From positions 1-32,466 of the forward strand of contig NZ_CAFK01000196.1 in the NCBI RefSeq assembly GCF_000239815.1: a DNA stretch of 32,466 nt, written 5' to 3'. The notes beneath the pieces were generated by a model that did no database searches, had not been told where the DNA came from, and saw nothing but the letters and a program-made list of their open reading frames with translations. Positions 8,712 to 16,587 of the stretch are shown here, piece after piece. This DNA comes from Bradyrhizobium sp. STM 3843. Lineage in GTDB: Bacteria; Pseudomonadota; Alphaproteobacteria; Rhizobiales; Xanthobacteraceae. Both the position numbers and the translations under genes were made by a program. Every line of letters starts with the position of its first letter. The stretch's first letter is position 1.

Positions 8712-9370
8712 TCGAAGAAAATGAATTCGTGATCGCCGGTATAGCCCGAGCGCTTGAACTCGAACTCCCACTCCTCCGGGGTGTGGAAGATGCGGCAGGT
8801 GAGCTGCCAGTACATCAAATTCACCTTCTCGCGCTCGTTGCGATAGGCCTCGACGCAGAGATATTTGCCCCCGCGGCTGACACGTTCCATCTCGCGCAGG
8901 GCGGAGTCGAGATCGTAGTTGTAGAGGTTGTGCAGGGTATTGATGGAGATGACGAGGTCGAAATGGTTGTCGGGAAAGGGCAGCTTCGCTGCTGAGCCGA
9001 CTTGGCAGAACGGCTTGACGTCTTCCATCGTGTGCTCGATCCCATATGAGGAGATGTCGATGCCGGCAACCTCGAGATCCGGAATGGCCTCGCGGAAATC
9101 GTGCAGGATGAACCCTTTGCCGGAGCCGACGTCGAGCACGCGCATACCCGGCTTGATGCCGTAGGCCGCGATCATCGCGTCGGCGACCTTGCGCCAGCGG
9201 CCGTCATATTTGTAGCCGCCATAGCCGGTCTCGCGGCTGCCGTCCCAGTAATCGTAGTCGAACTTGATCGCCATCTCCGCGACATCGGCCTTGTCGCGCT
9301 GGGTGACGCGGGCGAGATAATCGCGCTTGGTCGATTTGTGGACGAGACTGACGAACTCGCGATAGGCCAT
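8708..9370 (-). CDS. Class I SAM-dependent methyltransferase
   Basis: Soluble methyltransferase of 220 residues. Motif I is VLDVGSGKGF at 78-87. The acidic end of strand 2 appears in VAGIDIS, motif II is DLVISINTLHN, and the post-motif strand is MERVSRGGKYLCVEAY. The start ATG at 9370 leaves 28 bases after the upstream kinase; its stop overlaps the downstream glycosyltransferase start. An acidic WDGSRETGYGGYKYDGRW segment precedes motif I and may contact substrate. Being next to the last glycosyltransferase, it may O-methylate a sugar residue or the chain end, but it could equally act in the sugar-nucleotide pathway. The family call is firm. Confidence 0.88.
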   Translation of the reverse strand: MAYREFVSLVHKSTKRDYLARVTQRDKADVAEMAIKFDYDYWDGSRETGYGGYKYDGRWRKVADAMIAAYGIKPGMRVLDVGSGKGFILHDFREAIPDLEVAGIDISSYGIEHTMEDVKPFCQVGSAAKLPFPDNHFDLVISINTLHNLYNYDLDSALREMERVSRGGKYLCVEAYRNEREKVNLMYWQLTCRIFHTPEEWEFEFKRSGYTGDHEFIFFE

Positions 9371-9398
9371 GAGAACGCTCCGGATGTGAGGATGTCGT

Positions 9399-10445
9399 TT
9401 AAGGTGTGTCGTCGGCGCGGACCAGAGCGAGCTTCGCTTCGGCCTTCGCCAGTTGCGCGGCGCAGCGCTCGGCCCAGGCACCGGTGTCGGCAAAGGCGCG
9501 CCTTGCCGCGCCGAGCGGCAGGAAATCGTTGAGGATGATGCAGGTCCACTTGATCTGGTAGGCATCGAGCAGCAGGCGGCAGCGCGCCACGCCGGCCGCA
9601 TCGAGGCCCAAACCCTGCGCCAGCCGATCGATGAAGTGGCCGTGCAACGACAGCGGCACCGGAACCTCCGGCTGGCAGAAGAAATCCGAGACCAGCTTGG
9701 CCGGATCGTCGCGGCCGGCATATTCGAAATCGAGGAAGGTGAGCTTGCCGGCGTCGTCGATCAGCGCGTTGTGGAAGCCGAAATCGGACGGCGACAGGCA
9801 GCTCTGCTCGACGCTGAGCGCCTGATCGATGGGAAGCTTGGCTGCGGCAGCTCCTGCTATGATCTTCGCCTTCACCGAGGCCCAGCCCGGCTGCAGCTTG
9901 GTCGCCACGAGCGCGCGTGCCTTGGCCACGTGCGGCACGTCGGCATCGAGCTTGCCGAGCCGCGCGACACGGCGTTCGACGGTCGCAATATGCTCGACGA
10001 GCGAGAAGCAGGCTTCCGATCCCGGCGCGAGGGCAGGACGAGGGCGCTCATTGACCGCGAGCACGAAATCGATCGCCGCCTCGATATGGTCAGGTTTCAG
10101 TTCAGCAGGCGTAAGCTTGCGTCCCTCGACAAAGCCATAGAGCCCAGCCTGCTCGGCTCGGTCGCACGCCAGCGGTTCGGGAACGACGCGGATTCCCCGG
10201 GACCAGGCATGACTGACAAAGCTCCACTCTGCGCCGAGCCGGTCGCGGCTGTCGCGCGCGTCGGTGAAGTAGCGCTTCAGCACCAGCGGGCCGCCATCGG
10301 TATCGAGCCGGTAGACCTGGTTGTTGCGGCCGCCGGCGAGCCGCGTCAGAGTGCGCGGCGCGGCTTTGTTGGCCTCTGCCGTCAGCCGGCGCGCGAGCGC
10401 GATCAGCGTGGCATCGGTTTCGGGAACTGCCTCAGACGCGTTCAC
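9399..10445 (-). CDS. APH/choline-kinase-like phosphotransferase
   Basis: Kinase of the aminoglycoside-phosphotransferase fold, 348 residues. The nucleotide loop is GGRNNQVYRL near 38-47, the ATP-binding Lys is in LVLKRY near 57, the catalytic loop is SPSDFGFHN at 218-226, and the metal-binding Asp is in FLDFEYAG near 239. The usual His-Gly-Asp of the catalytic loop is replaced by Ser-Pro-Ser-Asp, keeping Asp and Asn but losing the His. The start is a GTG at 10445, overlapping the HAD gene by 14 bases, with no strong ribosome-binding site, which suggests translational coupling. In this setting it more likely phosphorylates a sugar or alcohol than an antibiotic. Resistance is not a reasonable reading of this context. 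Confidence 0.82.
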   Translation of the reverse strand: MNASEAVPETDATLIALARRLTAEANKAAPRTLTRLAGGRNNQVYRLDTDGGPLVLKRYFTDARDSRDRLGAEWSFVSHAWSRGIRVVPEPLACDRAEQAGLYGFVEGRKLTPAELKPDHIEAAIDFVLAVNERPRPALAPGSEACFSLVEHIATVERRVARLGKLDADVPHVAKARALVATKLQPGWASVKAKIIAGAAAAKLPIDQALSVEQSCLSPSDFGFHNALIDDAGKLTFLDFEYAGRDDPAKLVSDFFCQPEVPVPLSLHGHFIDRLAQGLGLDAAGVARCRLLLDAYQIKWTCIILNDFLPLGAARRAFADTGAWAERCAAQLAKAEAKLALVRADDTP

Positions 10446-11049
10446 GGGCGAAATCCGCAGCGATTTCCGCCCAGGATCCGCGGCGCTCGTACGGCGTAGT
10501 CTTGCTTGCGAACTGGCCTTCCGGATCGAACAAAATCTTGCGCATGGCGTCCGGGAAGCCGTCCATGCCTAAGATTTCGGGCAGGTCGTCGATGAAGACC
10601 TCACAGGACAGCGCACGGGCGCGGGCAACCTTTTCGTCCTTGGTGAGCTCGAAGAACACCTGATCCGGCGGGATCTGCTCACCGCCCTGCCCCATCAGCC
10701 CGCGATCGGTCAAGAAGCCGCGCGCGGCGGCGTGCATATCGTGCTTGGGGCCGAGGATCGGATGCCTGGTCTTGTGGCTGACGATGAAGAGGTCGTGGCC
10801 AGCCCGACGCGCCGCGGAGATGAAGTCGCCAAAGCCGGGATATGGTGACACCAGATCCATGCGGGCGCCGTAGACGTAGCCCTGCAGTTCGGTGAAATCG
10901 TCCTTGCGCCCGGACCCGTTGAGGTGGTCACGAACGCTGTTCTTGTCGCGGCCGAGGTCGGCCGGGATCAGGCCGCGCTCGAGCGCGGCCGCATGAAACA
11001 CGCCGTCATAACAGGCGATCGTGTTGTCGAAGTCGATCCCGATCCGCAT
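10432..11049 (-). CDS. HAD-superfamily phosphatase-like protein
   Basis: Haloacid-dehalogenase-fold hydrolase of 205 residues. Motif I is DFDNT with nucleophile Asp6 and acid/base Asp8. Motif II is the Ser91 in IVSHKT, motif III Lys lies in ELTKDEK near 137-140, and motif IV is FIDDLPE with Asp154/Asp155. All catalytic positions are present, so phosphatase activity is expected. The sequence is not an obvious GmhB, but its position in a heptose-like pathway makes removal of the C7 phosphate from a sugar bisphosphate a reasonable role. The ATG at 11049 lies 15 bases after the dehydrogenase stop, and the end overlaps the kinase start by 14 bases. Confidence 0.82.
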   Translation of the reverse strand: MRIGIDFDNTIACYDGVFHAAALERGLIPADLGRDKNSVRDHLNGSGRKDDFTELQGYVYGARMDLVSPYPGFGDFISAARRAGHDLFIVSHKTRHPILGPKHDMHAAARGFLTDRGLMGQGGEQIPPDQVFFELTKDEKVARARALSCEVFIDDLPEILGMDGFPDAMRKILFDPEGQFASKTTPYERRGSWAEIAADFARERV

Positions 11050-11064
11050 CGTGCCACCAGAAGC

Positions 11065-12102
11065 TCAGCGCAGCGACATGTCGATCAAGGGACGGCCGAC
11101 CTTGCCGGCAGCCAAATCCTGCAGCGCCTGATCGGCCTGGGCAAGGCTGTAGGGCTTGGACAGCAGGTCCCGCACCGGGAAGCGGCCGGAGCTCAGAAGC
11201 CGCCCATAGCGGCCGTAATCGCGATCCGGCACGCTATCGCCGCCCCAGGTGCCGAGCAGGCTCTTGCCCTGGTTGAAGACGCCCGGATTGAGCGGCAGTA
11301 CCGCGCCATGTTTGGCATTGCCGATCACCACCGCGCGGCCGCCCTGCTGGCGGGTGGCGTTGATGGCCTGCTCCATGACGGCAGGGATGCCGGAGGATTC
11401 CACCGCGAGATCAACACCCTGCGGCACGATCTTCTTGATCTCCGCCAGCACGTCGCCGGCCGCGTCGATCACATGGGTCGCGCCATAGAGCTGGGCCAGC
11501 GCGCGACGGGTCGGGTTCGGGTCGATTCCGATCACCGGCATGGCGCCGGCCAGCGCCGCTGCCATCAGCGCGTTCAGCCCGATGCCGCCGGTGCCGAACA
11601 CGGCGACCGCATCGCCCGGCTGTACCTTGAGCACGTTGTAGACCGCGCCCATGCCGGTCGGCGCCGCACAGCCGAGCAGCACCGCGACATCCATCGGCAG
11701 GTCCGGCGGCAGCAGGGTCAGGCGGTTCTCGCTGACGACCGAGTGGCGCTGGAAGGTGGTGACACCGCCGGCATTGACCTTCTTGCCATCCCAATCATAG
11801 ACGGCGCCGCCGGCCTCGATGCCGCTGCCCTTGATCCAGGACAGCACGACCTTGTCGCCCGGCTTGACCTTGGTCACGGCGCTGCCGACCTCCAGCACCG
11901 TGCCGGTCCCCTCGTGGCCGAGGCAATGCGGCACCCATTTGTCCTCGCCCTTGTCGCCGCGCCATTCCATCACCTGGGTGCCGCAGGCGCCGGAATAGGC
12001 GATCTCGACCAGCACCTGGCCCGGCTTCAGCGCGGGCGTCTCGATCTCGGCCAGCACGAGAGGTTGGCCGGTCTGGACCAGGAGGGCAGCTTGGGTCTTC
12101 AT
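11065..12102 (-). CDS. Zinc-type alcohol dehydrogenase (MDR family)
   Basis: Medium-chain dehydrogenase of 345 residues, expected to oxidise or reduce a polyol or keto sugar with NAD(P). Catalytic zinc ligands are Cys40 (GACGT), His63 with Glu64 (GHEGTG) and Cys145 (GCAAPTG). The Rossmann motif is VFGTGGIGLN at 168-177. The lobe that normally holds four structural-zinc cysteines instead reads through WIKGSGIEAGGAVYDWDGK without any cysteine, so the structural zinc is missing. The start ATG at 12102 leaves 8 bases after the transketolase stop; the open frame further upstream is only the antisense-free remainder of that gene. Its place directly after transketolase suggests that it acts on the transketolase product. 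Confidence 0.88.
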   Translation of the reverse strand: MKTQAALLVQTGQPLVLAEIETPALKPGQVLVEIAYSGACGTQVMEWRGDKGEDKWVPHCLGHEGTGTVLEVGSAVTKVKPGDKVVLSWIKGSGIEAGGAVYDWDGKKVNAGGVTTFQRHSVVSENRLTLLPPDLPMDVAVLLGCAAPTGMGAVYNVLKVQPGDAVAVFGTGGIGLNALMAAALAGAMPVIGIDPNPTRRALAQLYGATHVIDAAGDVLAEIKKIVPQGVDLAVESSGIPAVMEQAINATRQQGGRAVVIGNAKHGAVLPLNPGVFNQGKSLLGTWGGDSVPDRDYGRYGRLLSSGRFPVRDLLSKPYSLAQADQALQDLAAGKVGRPLIDMSLR

Positions 12103-12110
12103 GTAATGTC

Positions 12111-13034
12111 TCAGTTCAACGCGTGGATGATCTTGTCCGCGATCTGATGACCGGTCAGTCCCAGCACCTCGCGGGCATATTCCTGTTCGCCTGATTTCTT
12201 GAAGAAGGCATCGGGCGTACCGAAGCGCAGGAACTTCTTGTGCTGCGTTTCGGTGTCGGCGAGCCATTCGGAGACGGCGGCACCAAAGCCGCCGATCAGC
12301 GAATGCTCCTCGATCGTGGCAACCAGCTTGAAGCGAGCGAACGCCTGCTTCAGCTTGTCCTCGTCGAGCGGCTTTACGGTGTGGAAGCTGACGACCTCGG
12401 CGGAGATGCCCTTTTCCTTGAGCTTGTGCGCGGCCTCGATCGCCTCAGGCAGCATGTTGCCGGTCGAGAGCAGGCAGACGTCGGAGCCCTCTTCGATCGT
12501 GATCGCCTTGCCGATCTTGAAGTCGGCGATCGGCCCCTTGTGCACGACCGGCTCGCCCTTTTTGCCCATGCGGATGTAGACCGGGCGGTCCTGCTGCATG
12601 GCCGCGCGGAGCGCGCCGCGGACCTCGAAGGCATCACCCGGGCAGATCACCACCATGTTCGGGATCGAGCGCAGGAACGAGATGTCCTCGCAGGCGTGGT
12701 GGGTCGGGCCGAGGCCGGAATAGGCAAGGCCGGCGCCGACCGCAACGATGGTCACCGGCGCCTCGTGATAGCAGACGTCGGTACGGATCTGCTCCAGGCA
12801 CCGCGTGGTGACGAACGGCGTGATGGTGTAGGCGACCGGGCGCAGGCCGTTCATGGCCATGCCGGCCGCGACGCCCATCATGTTGGCTTCTGCGACGCCG
12901 CAGTTGAAGAACCGGCTGGGATGCTTGTCCTTGAACTTGTCGAACAGGCGATTGCCGATGTCACCCGAGAGCATGACGACGCGGCTGTCCTCATTGCCGA
13001 GCTTGGTCAGCTCGTCGGCAAATGCGTTTCTCAT
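12111..13034 (-). CDS. Transketolase, C-terminal (pyrimidine-binding) subunit
   Basis: Second half of a split transketolase, 307 residues, containing the pyrimidine-binding and C-terminal domains. The thiamine-activating Glu is in NCGVAEANM at about residue 49, and GPTHHACED matches the family GPTHxxxED motif. The ATG at 13034 overlaps the stop of the N-terminal subunit by 4 bases, ensuring balanced synthesis. The two proteins should form the heterotetramer seen for split transketolases and transfer a two-carbon ketol unit. Housekeeping transketolase is usually a single chain elsewhere in such genomes, so this pair is probably dedicated to the sugar pathway here. Confidence 0.9.
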   Translation of the reverse strand: MRNAFADELTKLGNEDSRVVMLSGDIGNRLFDKFKDKHPSRFFNCGVAEANMMGVAAGMAMNGLRPVAYTITPFVTTRCLEQIRTDVCYHEAPVTIVAVGAGLAYSGLGPTHHACEDISFLRSIPNMVVICPGDAFEVRGALRAAMQQDRPVYIRMGKKGEPVVHKGPIADFKIGKAITIEEGSDVCLLSTGNMLPEAIEAAHKLKEKGISAEVVSFHTVKPLDEDKLKQAFARFKLVATIEEHSLIGGFGAAVSEWLADTETQHKKFLRFGTPDAFFKKSGEQEYAREVLGLTGHQIADKIIHALN

Positions 13035-13879
13035 GCCAGCCCAAGCTCCTTGTTCGCCTTGACGACTTCCTCGGCAGTCGGTGCGCGATAATGCCAGTTG
13101 TTGTCGTCTTCCATGAATGAGACGCCCTTGCCCTTCACGGTGTGCGCGATCAACGCCACCGGCTTGCCGGAGCCATTCGGGATGTTCTGCATGGCTTCCG
13201 CCAGCGCGCCGACGTCGTGACCGTCGATCTCATGCGCATCCCAGCCGAACGCGGCCCATTTGTCGCGCAACGGCGCCAGCATCAGCGTCTCGTTGGAGCG
13301 CGCAGTCGCCTGCCACTTGTTGTAGTCGACGACAACGCAGACGTTTTCGAGTTTCTGGGCGGCGGCGAACATCGCGGCCTCCCACACCGAGCCCTCATTG
13401 TTTTCACCGTCGGAGAGCAGCGCGAACACGCGGAAACTCTCGCCCTTGATGCGGCCCGCCAGCGCCATGCCGCAGCCGAGCGGCAGGCCGTGGCCGAGCG
13501 AGCCGGTAGCGGCCTCGACCCCCGGCAACAGGTTCGCCGGCGGATGTTCGGCGAGCCGGCCGCCATCCTGGCAATAAGTGTCGAGCTCTTCGATGGGGAA
13601 ATAGCCCTTCATCGCCAGGGTCGCGAACAGCGCCGCCGCCGCATGCCCCTTCGACAGGATGAAGCGGTCGCGCAAGGGATCGGCGGGCTTGCCAGGATCG
13701 ATGTTGAGCACGTGCCAATAGGCCGCGGTCAGCACGTCCGCGCAGGACAGCGACGAGGCGAGATGGGCGGCCTGCGCCTTGTGCGACATCTCGATGATCT
13801 TGCCGCGCAGCCTCGCAGCCTGGGCCTTGAGGGCCGCGGCGTCGGGGGCGTTTGCTGTGCTCCGGACTGCAACGTTCAT
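13031..13879 (-). CDS. Transketolase, N-terminal (TPP-binding) subunit
   Basis: First half of a split transketolase, 282 residues. The thiamine diphosphate and Mg site is SDGENNEGSVWEA at 156-168 with the later Asn in VDYNKWQ. The family GDG is SDG here. SKGHA at 77-81 and GSLGHGL at 126-132 line the cofactor and phosphate sites. The start ATG at 13879 is used because the protein then begins shortly before the conserved ALKAQAARLRGKIIEM helix; the upstream open frame overlaps the SDR gene. It is coupled to the C-terminal subunit by a 4-base overlap. Together they likely provide or consume a C5, C7 or C8 ketose phosphate. Confidence 0.9.
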   Translation of the reverse strand: MNVAVRSTANAPDAAALKAQAARLRGKIIEMSHKAQAAHLASSLSCADVLTAAYWHVLNIDPGKPADPLRDRFILSKGHAAAALFATLAMKGYFPIEELDTYCQDGGRLAEHPPANLLPGVEAATGSLGHGLPLGCGMALAGRIKGESFRVFALLSDGENNEGSVWEAAMFAAAQKLENVCVVVDYNKWQATARSNETLMLAPLRDKWAAFGWDAHEIDGHDVGALAEAMQNIPNGSGKPVALIAHTVKGKGVSFMEDDNNWHYRAPTAEEVVKANKELGLA

Positions 13880-13928
13880 CGTGCTCTCCAGTGGCGCCGC
13901 CCGAAGCGGGCAGGGCAAGGGGTCGTCG

Positions 13929-14927
13929 TCAGGGTTTGTGGTCGTACTTGGTCGGCAGTTTCGCCATGTCGCGTTCGAAACGCCGCGCCCAGGCGATAAC
14001 GTCGTCGATGCCCTGCTCGAGCGAGAAGGTGTCGCGCCAGCCGAGCTCGGTGCGCAGCTTGAAGCTGTCGAGCGTGTAGGCGGTATCCTTGCCGGGCCGT
14101 TCGGGGCCGATCTCGACACAATCCTCGAACTTCTTGCCCAGACGGGCGAGGATCATCTCCACCAGCGTGCGGATCGAAACCAGCTCGTAGCCGGAGATAT
14201 GATAGGTCTCGCCGAGCGTGCCCTTGCGGCCGATCTTCAAGGTCGCATCCGACACGTCGGTCATGTGGATGAACACGCGGACCGACTTGCCGCCGCCATC
14301 GAGGCGCAGCTTCTGGCCGGTCATGGCAGCCACGATGGTGCGCGGCACGATGCGATAGAGCTGCTGCCCGGGACCATACACATTGGCCGCCCGGGTGAAA
14401 ACGACGGGGAACTGGTAGTTGGCGAAATAGGTACGCAGGCTCATATCGCCGGCCGCGCGAGAGACCGCGTAGGGCGTCGACGGATTGAACGGCGCATCCT
14501 CGCGGACCCAGCCTTCGGTCGAACCGTAGACCTCCGGCGTGGTGACGTGGACGTAGCGCTCCAGGCCGTCATAGTTGCGCAGCAGGTCGTGCAGCCGCAC
14601 CGCGGAGACGACGTTGGTCATCATCCAATGGTCGGGATACAGCCAGCTCTCGCCGACCATGCTCTGGGCGGCGAAATTCACCACGTGGGTGGGTCGCTCG
14701 GCTGCCAGCAGCGCCTTGAGCGCTTCGAGATCGTGGTTGAGATCGACGCGATGGAAGCGCACGCTCCCTGCCCGCTTCTGCCATTTGTAAGGCAGAAAGG
14801 CATCGTGCGGCTCGTCGGAGCGGCTGGTCGCGATCACGTCATGACCGGCTGCCGCGAGAAAGTCGACAAAGGTCGCGCCCGAGAACGAGTTCGAGCCCAG
14901 GATCAGGTACTTTTCGTGTCCCGCCAT
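13929..14927 (-). CDS. NDP-sugar dehydratase-like extended SDR
   Basis: NAD-dependent extended SDR of 332 residues, closest in layout to dTDP-glucose or GDP-mannose 4,6-dehydratases. The dinucleotide loop is ILGSNSFSGATF, not the usual GGxGFIG. NFAAQSMVGESW near 84-95 matches the dehydratase NxAAQShV motif. The catalytic Thr and Glu are in TTPEVYG at 129-135, where Pro stands at the position of the RmlB Asp. The Tyr pair is Y153-AVS-R157, so the normally invariant Lys of YxxxK is an Arg. ANVYGPGQ and RVFIHMTDVSDA complete the pattern. It starts 11 bases after the isomerase stop. It may dehydrate a heptose nucleotide at C4/C6 or only epimerise; the substitutions make the reaction uncertain. 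Confidence 0.85.
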   Translation of the reverse strand: MAGHEKYLILGSNSFSGATFVDFLAAAGHDVIATSRSDEPHDAFLPYKWQKRAGSVRFHRVDLNHDLEALKALLAAERPTHVVNFAAQSMVGESWLYPDHWMMTNVVSAVRLHDLLRNYDGLERYVHVTTPEVYGSTEGWVREDAPFNPSTPYAVSRAAGDMSLRTYFANYQFPVVFTRAANVYGPGQQLYRIVPRTIVAAMTGQKLRLDGGGKSVRVFIHMTDVSDATLKIGRKGTLGETYHISGYELVSIRTLVEMILARLGKKFEDCVEIGPERPGKDTAYTLDSFKLRTELGWRDTFSLEQGIDDVIAWARRFERDMAKLPTKYDHKP

Positions 14928-14938
14928 CGTTTGGTCCG

Positions 14939-15547
14939 TCAGGCCTCACGCGCAGGGGTGATGTCAGCCCGCTGGGCGTACAGCCACTGCATGATCATGT
15001 GGCCAATCACCATCTGGGCGTCCTCGGCGATCTGCATGTCGTTGACAGCGAAGTGGATCGGCACGTCGGCGAGCGCCTTCGCCTTGCCGCCGGAGAAGCC
15101 GAGCACGGCGTAGCTGGTCATGCCGATTGTCTTCGCCTCCTCCAGCGCCTTCAGAATGTTCGGCGAATTGCCGGAACCGGAGAAGGTGATGAGAACGTCG
15201 CCCTTGCGAGCGAGCACTGCGAGCTGCAGCGAAAACACCTGGTCATAGCCTTCGTCATTGGCGAGGCAGGTGATGACCGAGGGATTCGAGGACAGCGAAT
15301 GCACGCGCAGGCCGGACCCCGGGGTCTTCGACAACGCGTACAGGAAATCGTTGGCGAGGTGGTTGGCGTTGCCGCCGCTGCCACCATTGCCGCAGAAGAA
15401 GACCTGACGGCCGGTCTGCCAGCAGTCGCGCAGATCGTACGCAAGCTTCTCGACCGGGCTCCAATCGAAATCCTTCAGAACGGTGCTGAAGCGGCTGGTG
15501 TAGTCAGCGAACAGGCTCCCGGGGGTCTTGAAGGCCAGAACATTCAT
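14939..15547 (-). CDS. SIS-domain sugar isomerase, GmhA-like
   Basis: Sugar isomerase-fold protein of 202 residues resembling phosphoheptose isomerase, which turns sedoheptulose 7-phosphate into D-glycero-D-manno-heptose 7-phosphate. The phosphate-binding FFCGNGGSGGNANHLANDF lies at 50-68 and TFSGSGNSPNI at 121-131. ANDEGYDQVFS matches the GmhA segment SNDxGYDxVFS. A C-terminal IAEDAQMVIGHMIMQ helix carries the catalytic-type Gln and His. The ATG at 15547 overlaps the epimerase stop by 4 bases. Given the transketolase genes just downstream, the substrate is probably a ketose phosphate of seven or more carbons. Confidence 0.88.
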   Translation of the reverse strand: MNVLAFKTPGSLFADYTSRFSTVLKDFDWSPVEKLAYDLRDCWQTGRQVFFCGNGGSGGNANHLANDFLYALSKTPGSGLRVHSLSSNPSVITCLANDEGYDQVFSLQLAVLARKGDVLITFSGSGNSPNILKALEEAKTIGMTSYAVLGFSGGKAKALADVPIHFAVNDMQIAEDAQMVIGHMIMQWLYAQRADITPAREA

Positions 15548-16482
15548 TTCACGACCTCCTTCTCCATCCATTTGAGATTGTACCAGCGGTCCTCGTTCTT
15601 GAGCTGGCCCTGCGAGTACATCCCGATGATTTCCTTGATCGCGTCTTCCACCGTCTTCTTCGGGCGGAAGCCGGTCGCGAGCAGGCGGTCGGAATTCACC
15701 CGGTAGCTGCGCGGATCGTTCGAAGGCGTCACCACGATCTCCGCCTTCACATGCTTGGCGACCATGTGGGCGATGTCGAGGATCGAGATATTCTCGAACC
15801 CGGCATTGTAGATGCCGGTATGCTCGGGGTGATCGAGCAGGAACAGATAGAGGTCGGTGATGTCGTCGATGTGGATGTTGGGTCGGGTCTGGTCGCCGCC
15901 GAACACGGTGATGCGGCCGTTCATCAGCGCCTGCATGGTCAGCATGTTGACGGAGACGTCGAGGCGCTGCCGCGGGGAGTAGCCGCAAACGGTGGCGGGC
16001 CTCACGATCTGCACCACCATGTCGTCCTTATAGGACAGCACGATGCGTTCACCGCACATCTTGGTCTTGTTGTATTCGGAAATTGGCAGCAGCTCGAGGT
16101 CCTCGGTGACCTGCTCTTCTTCCTTCACGCCGTACACGCTGCCCGATGACGCGTAGATGAAGCGCTTGATGCCGTGGCGGTAGGCGCGGTCGGCGAGCTG
16201 CATCGTGGCGAGGCAGGAGATTTCCCAGGTCAGCTTGGGGTCGAGATCGCCGCAGGGATCGTTCGCGACGCTCGACAGATGAATGATCGCGTCGACGCCG
16301 GTGAGATCGATTTCGTCGGGATTGCGGACATCGCCTTTGACAACCGTCAGGTCGGGATGCGGATCGAGGAAATTGCCGAACCACATGATGTCGAAGGCGA
16401 CAACCCGGTGGCCCGCTTTCAGGAGCTTGGGAACCAGCACGCTTCCCTTGTAGCCGCACGCACCGGTCACGAATATCTTCAT
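15544..16482 (-). CDS. NAD-dependent epimerase/dehydratase
   Basis: Extended SDR of 312 residues acting on a nucleotide sugar. The NAD loop is VTGACGYKGS at 5-14 with the GxxGxxG pattern intact. ASSGSVYG near 111-118 and Y137-NKT-K141 give the complete Ser-Tyr-Lys set, so this enzyme should be fully active. RPATVCGYSPRQR and RPNIHIDDITDLY are the substrate-binding segments. The start at 16482 is chosen at MKIFVTGA, the usual beginning for the family. It lies 105 bases downstream of the nucleotidyltransferase, the largest gap within the operon, so an internal promoter is possible. It probably epimerises the product of the downstream dehydratase-like SDR. Confidence 0.88.
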   Translation of the reverse strand: MKIFVTGACGYKGSVLVPKLLKAGHRVVAFDIMWFGNFLDPHPDLTVVKGDVRNPDEIDLTGVDAIIHLSSVANDPCGDLDPKLTWEISCLATMQLADRAYRHGIKRFIYASSGSVYGVKEEEQVTEDLELLPISEYNKTKMCGERIVLSYKDDMVVQIVRPATVCGYSPRQRLDVSVNMLTMQALMNGRITVFGGDQTRPNIHIDDITDLYLFLLDHPEHTGIYNAGFENISILDIAHMVAKHVKAEIVVTPSNDPRSYRVNSDRLLATGFRPKKTVEDAIKEIIGMYSQGQLKNEDRWYNLKWMEKEVVK

Positions 16483-16587
16483 CTGCCGATTCCCCGTCGC
16501 TCGCCTGTTGCCCACCCGATCTCGCCTCGGGCGCATCTGTCGACTATGGCAGGAAAACGCGATCAGCCCCAGCGACGACAGCCGCCC

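Noticed and set aside
9399..10445. Aminoglycoside resistance gene
   Set aside because: The APH fold is shared by many sugar and choline kinases, and the gene is embedded and overlapped in a sugar-nucleotide operon.
10924..12147. Long plus-strand open frame (407 codons) opposite the dehydrogenase and HAD genes
   Set aside because: Arg/His/Asp-rich antisense frame typical of high-GC DNA; the minus strand has complete enzyme motifs here.
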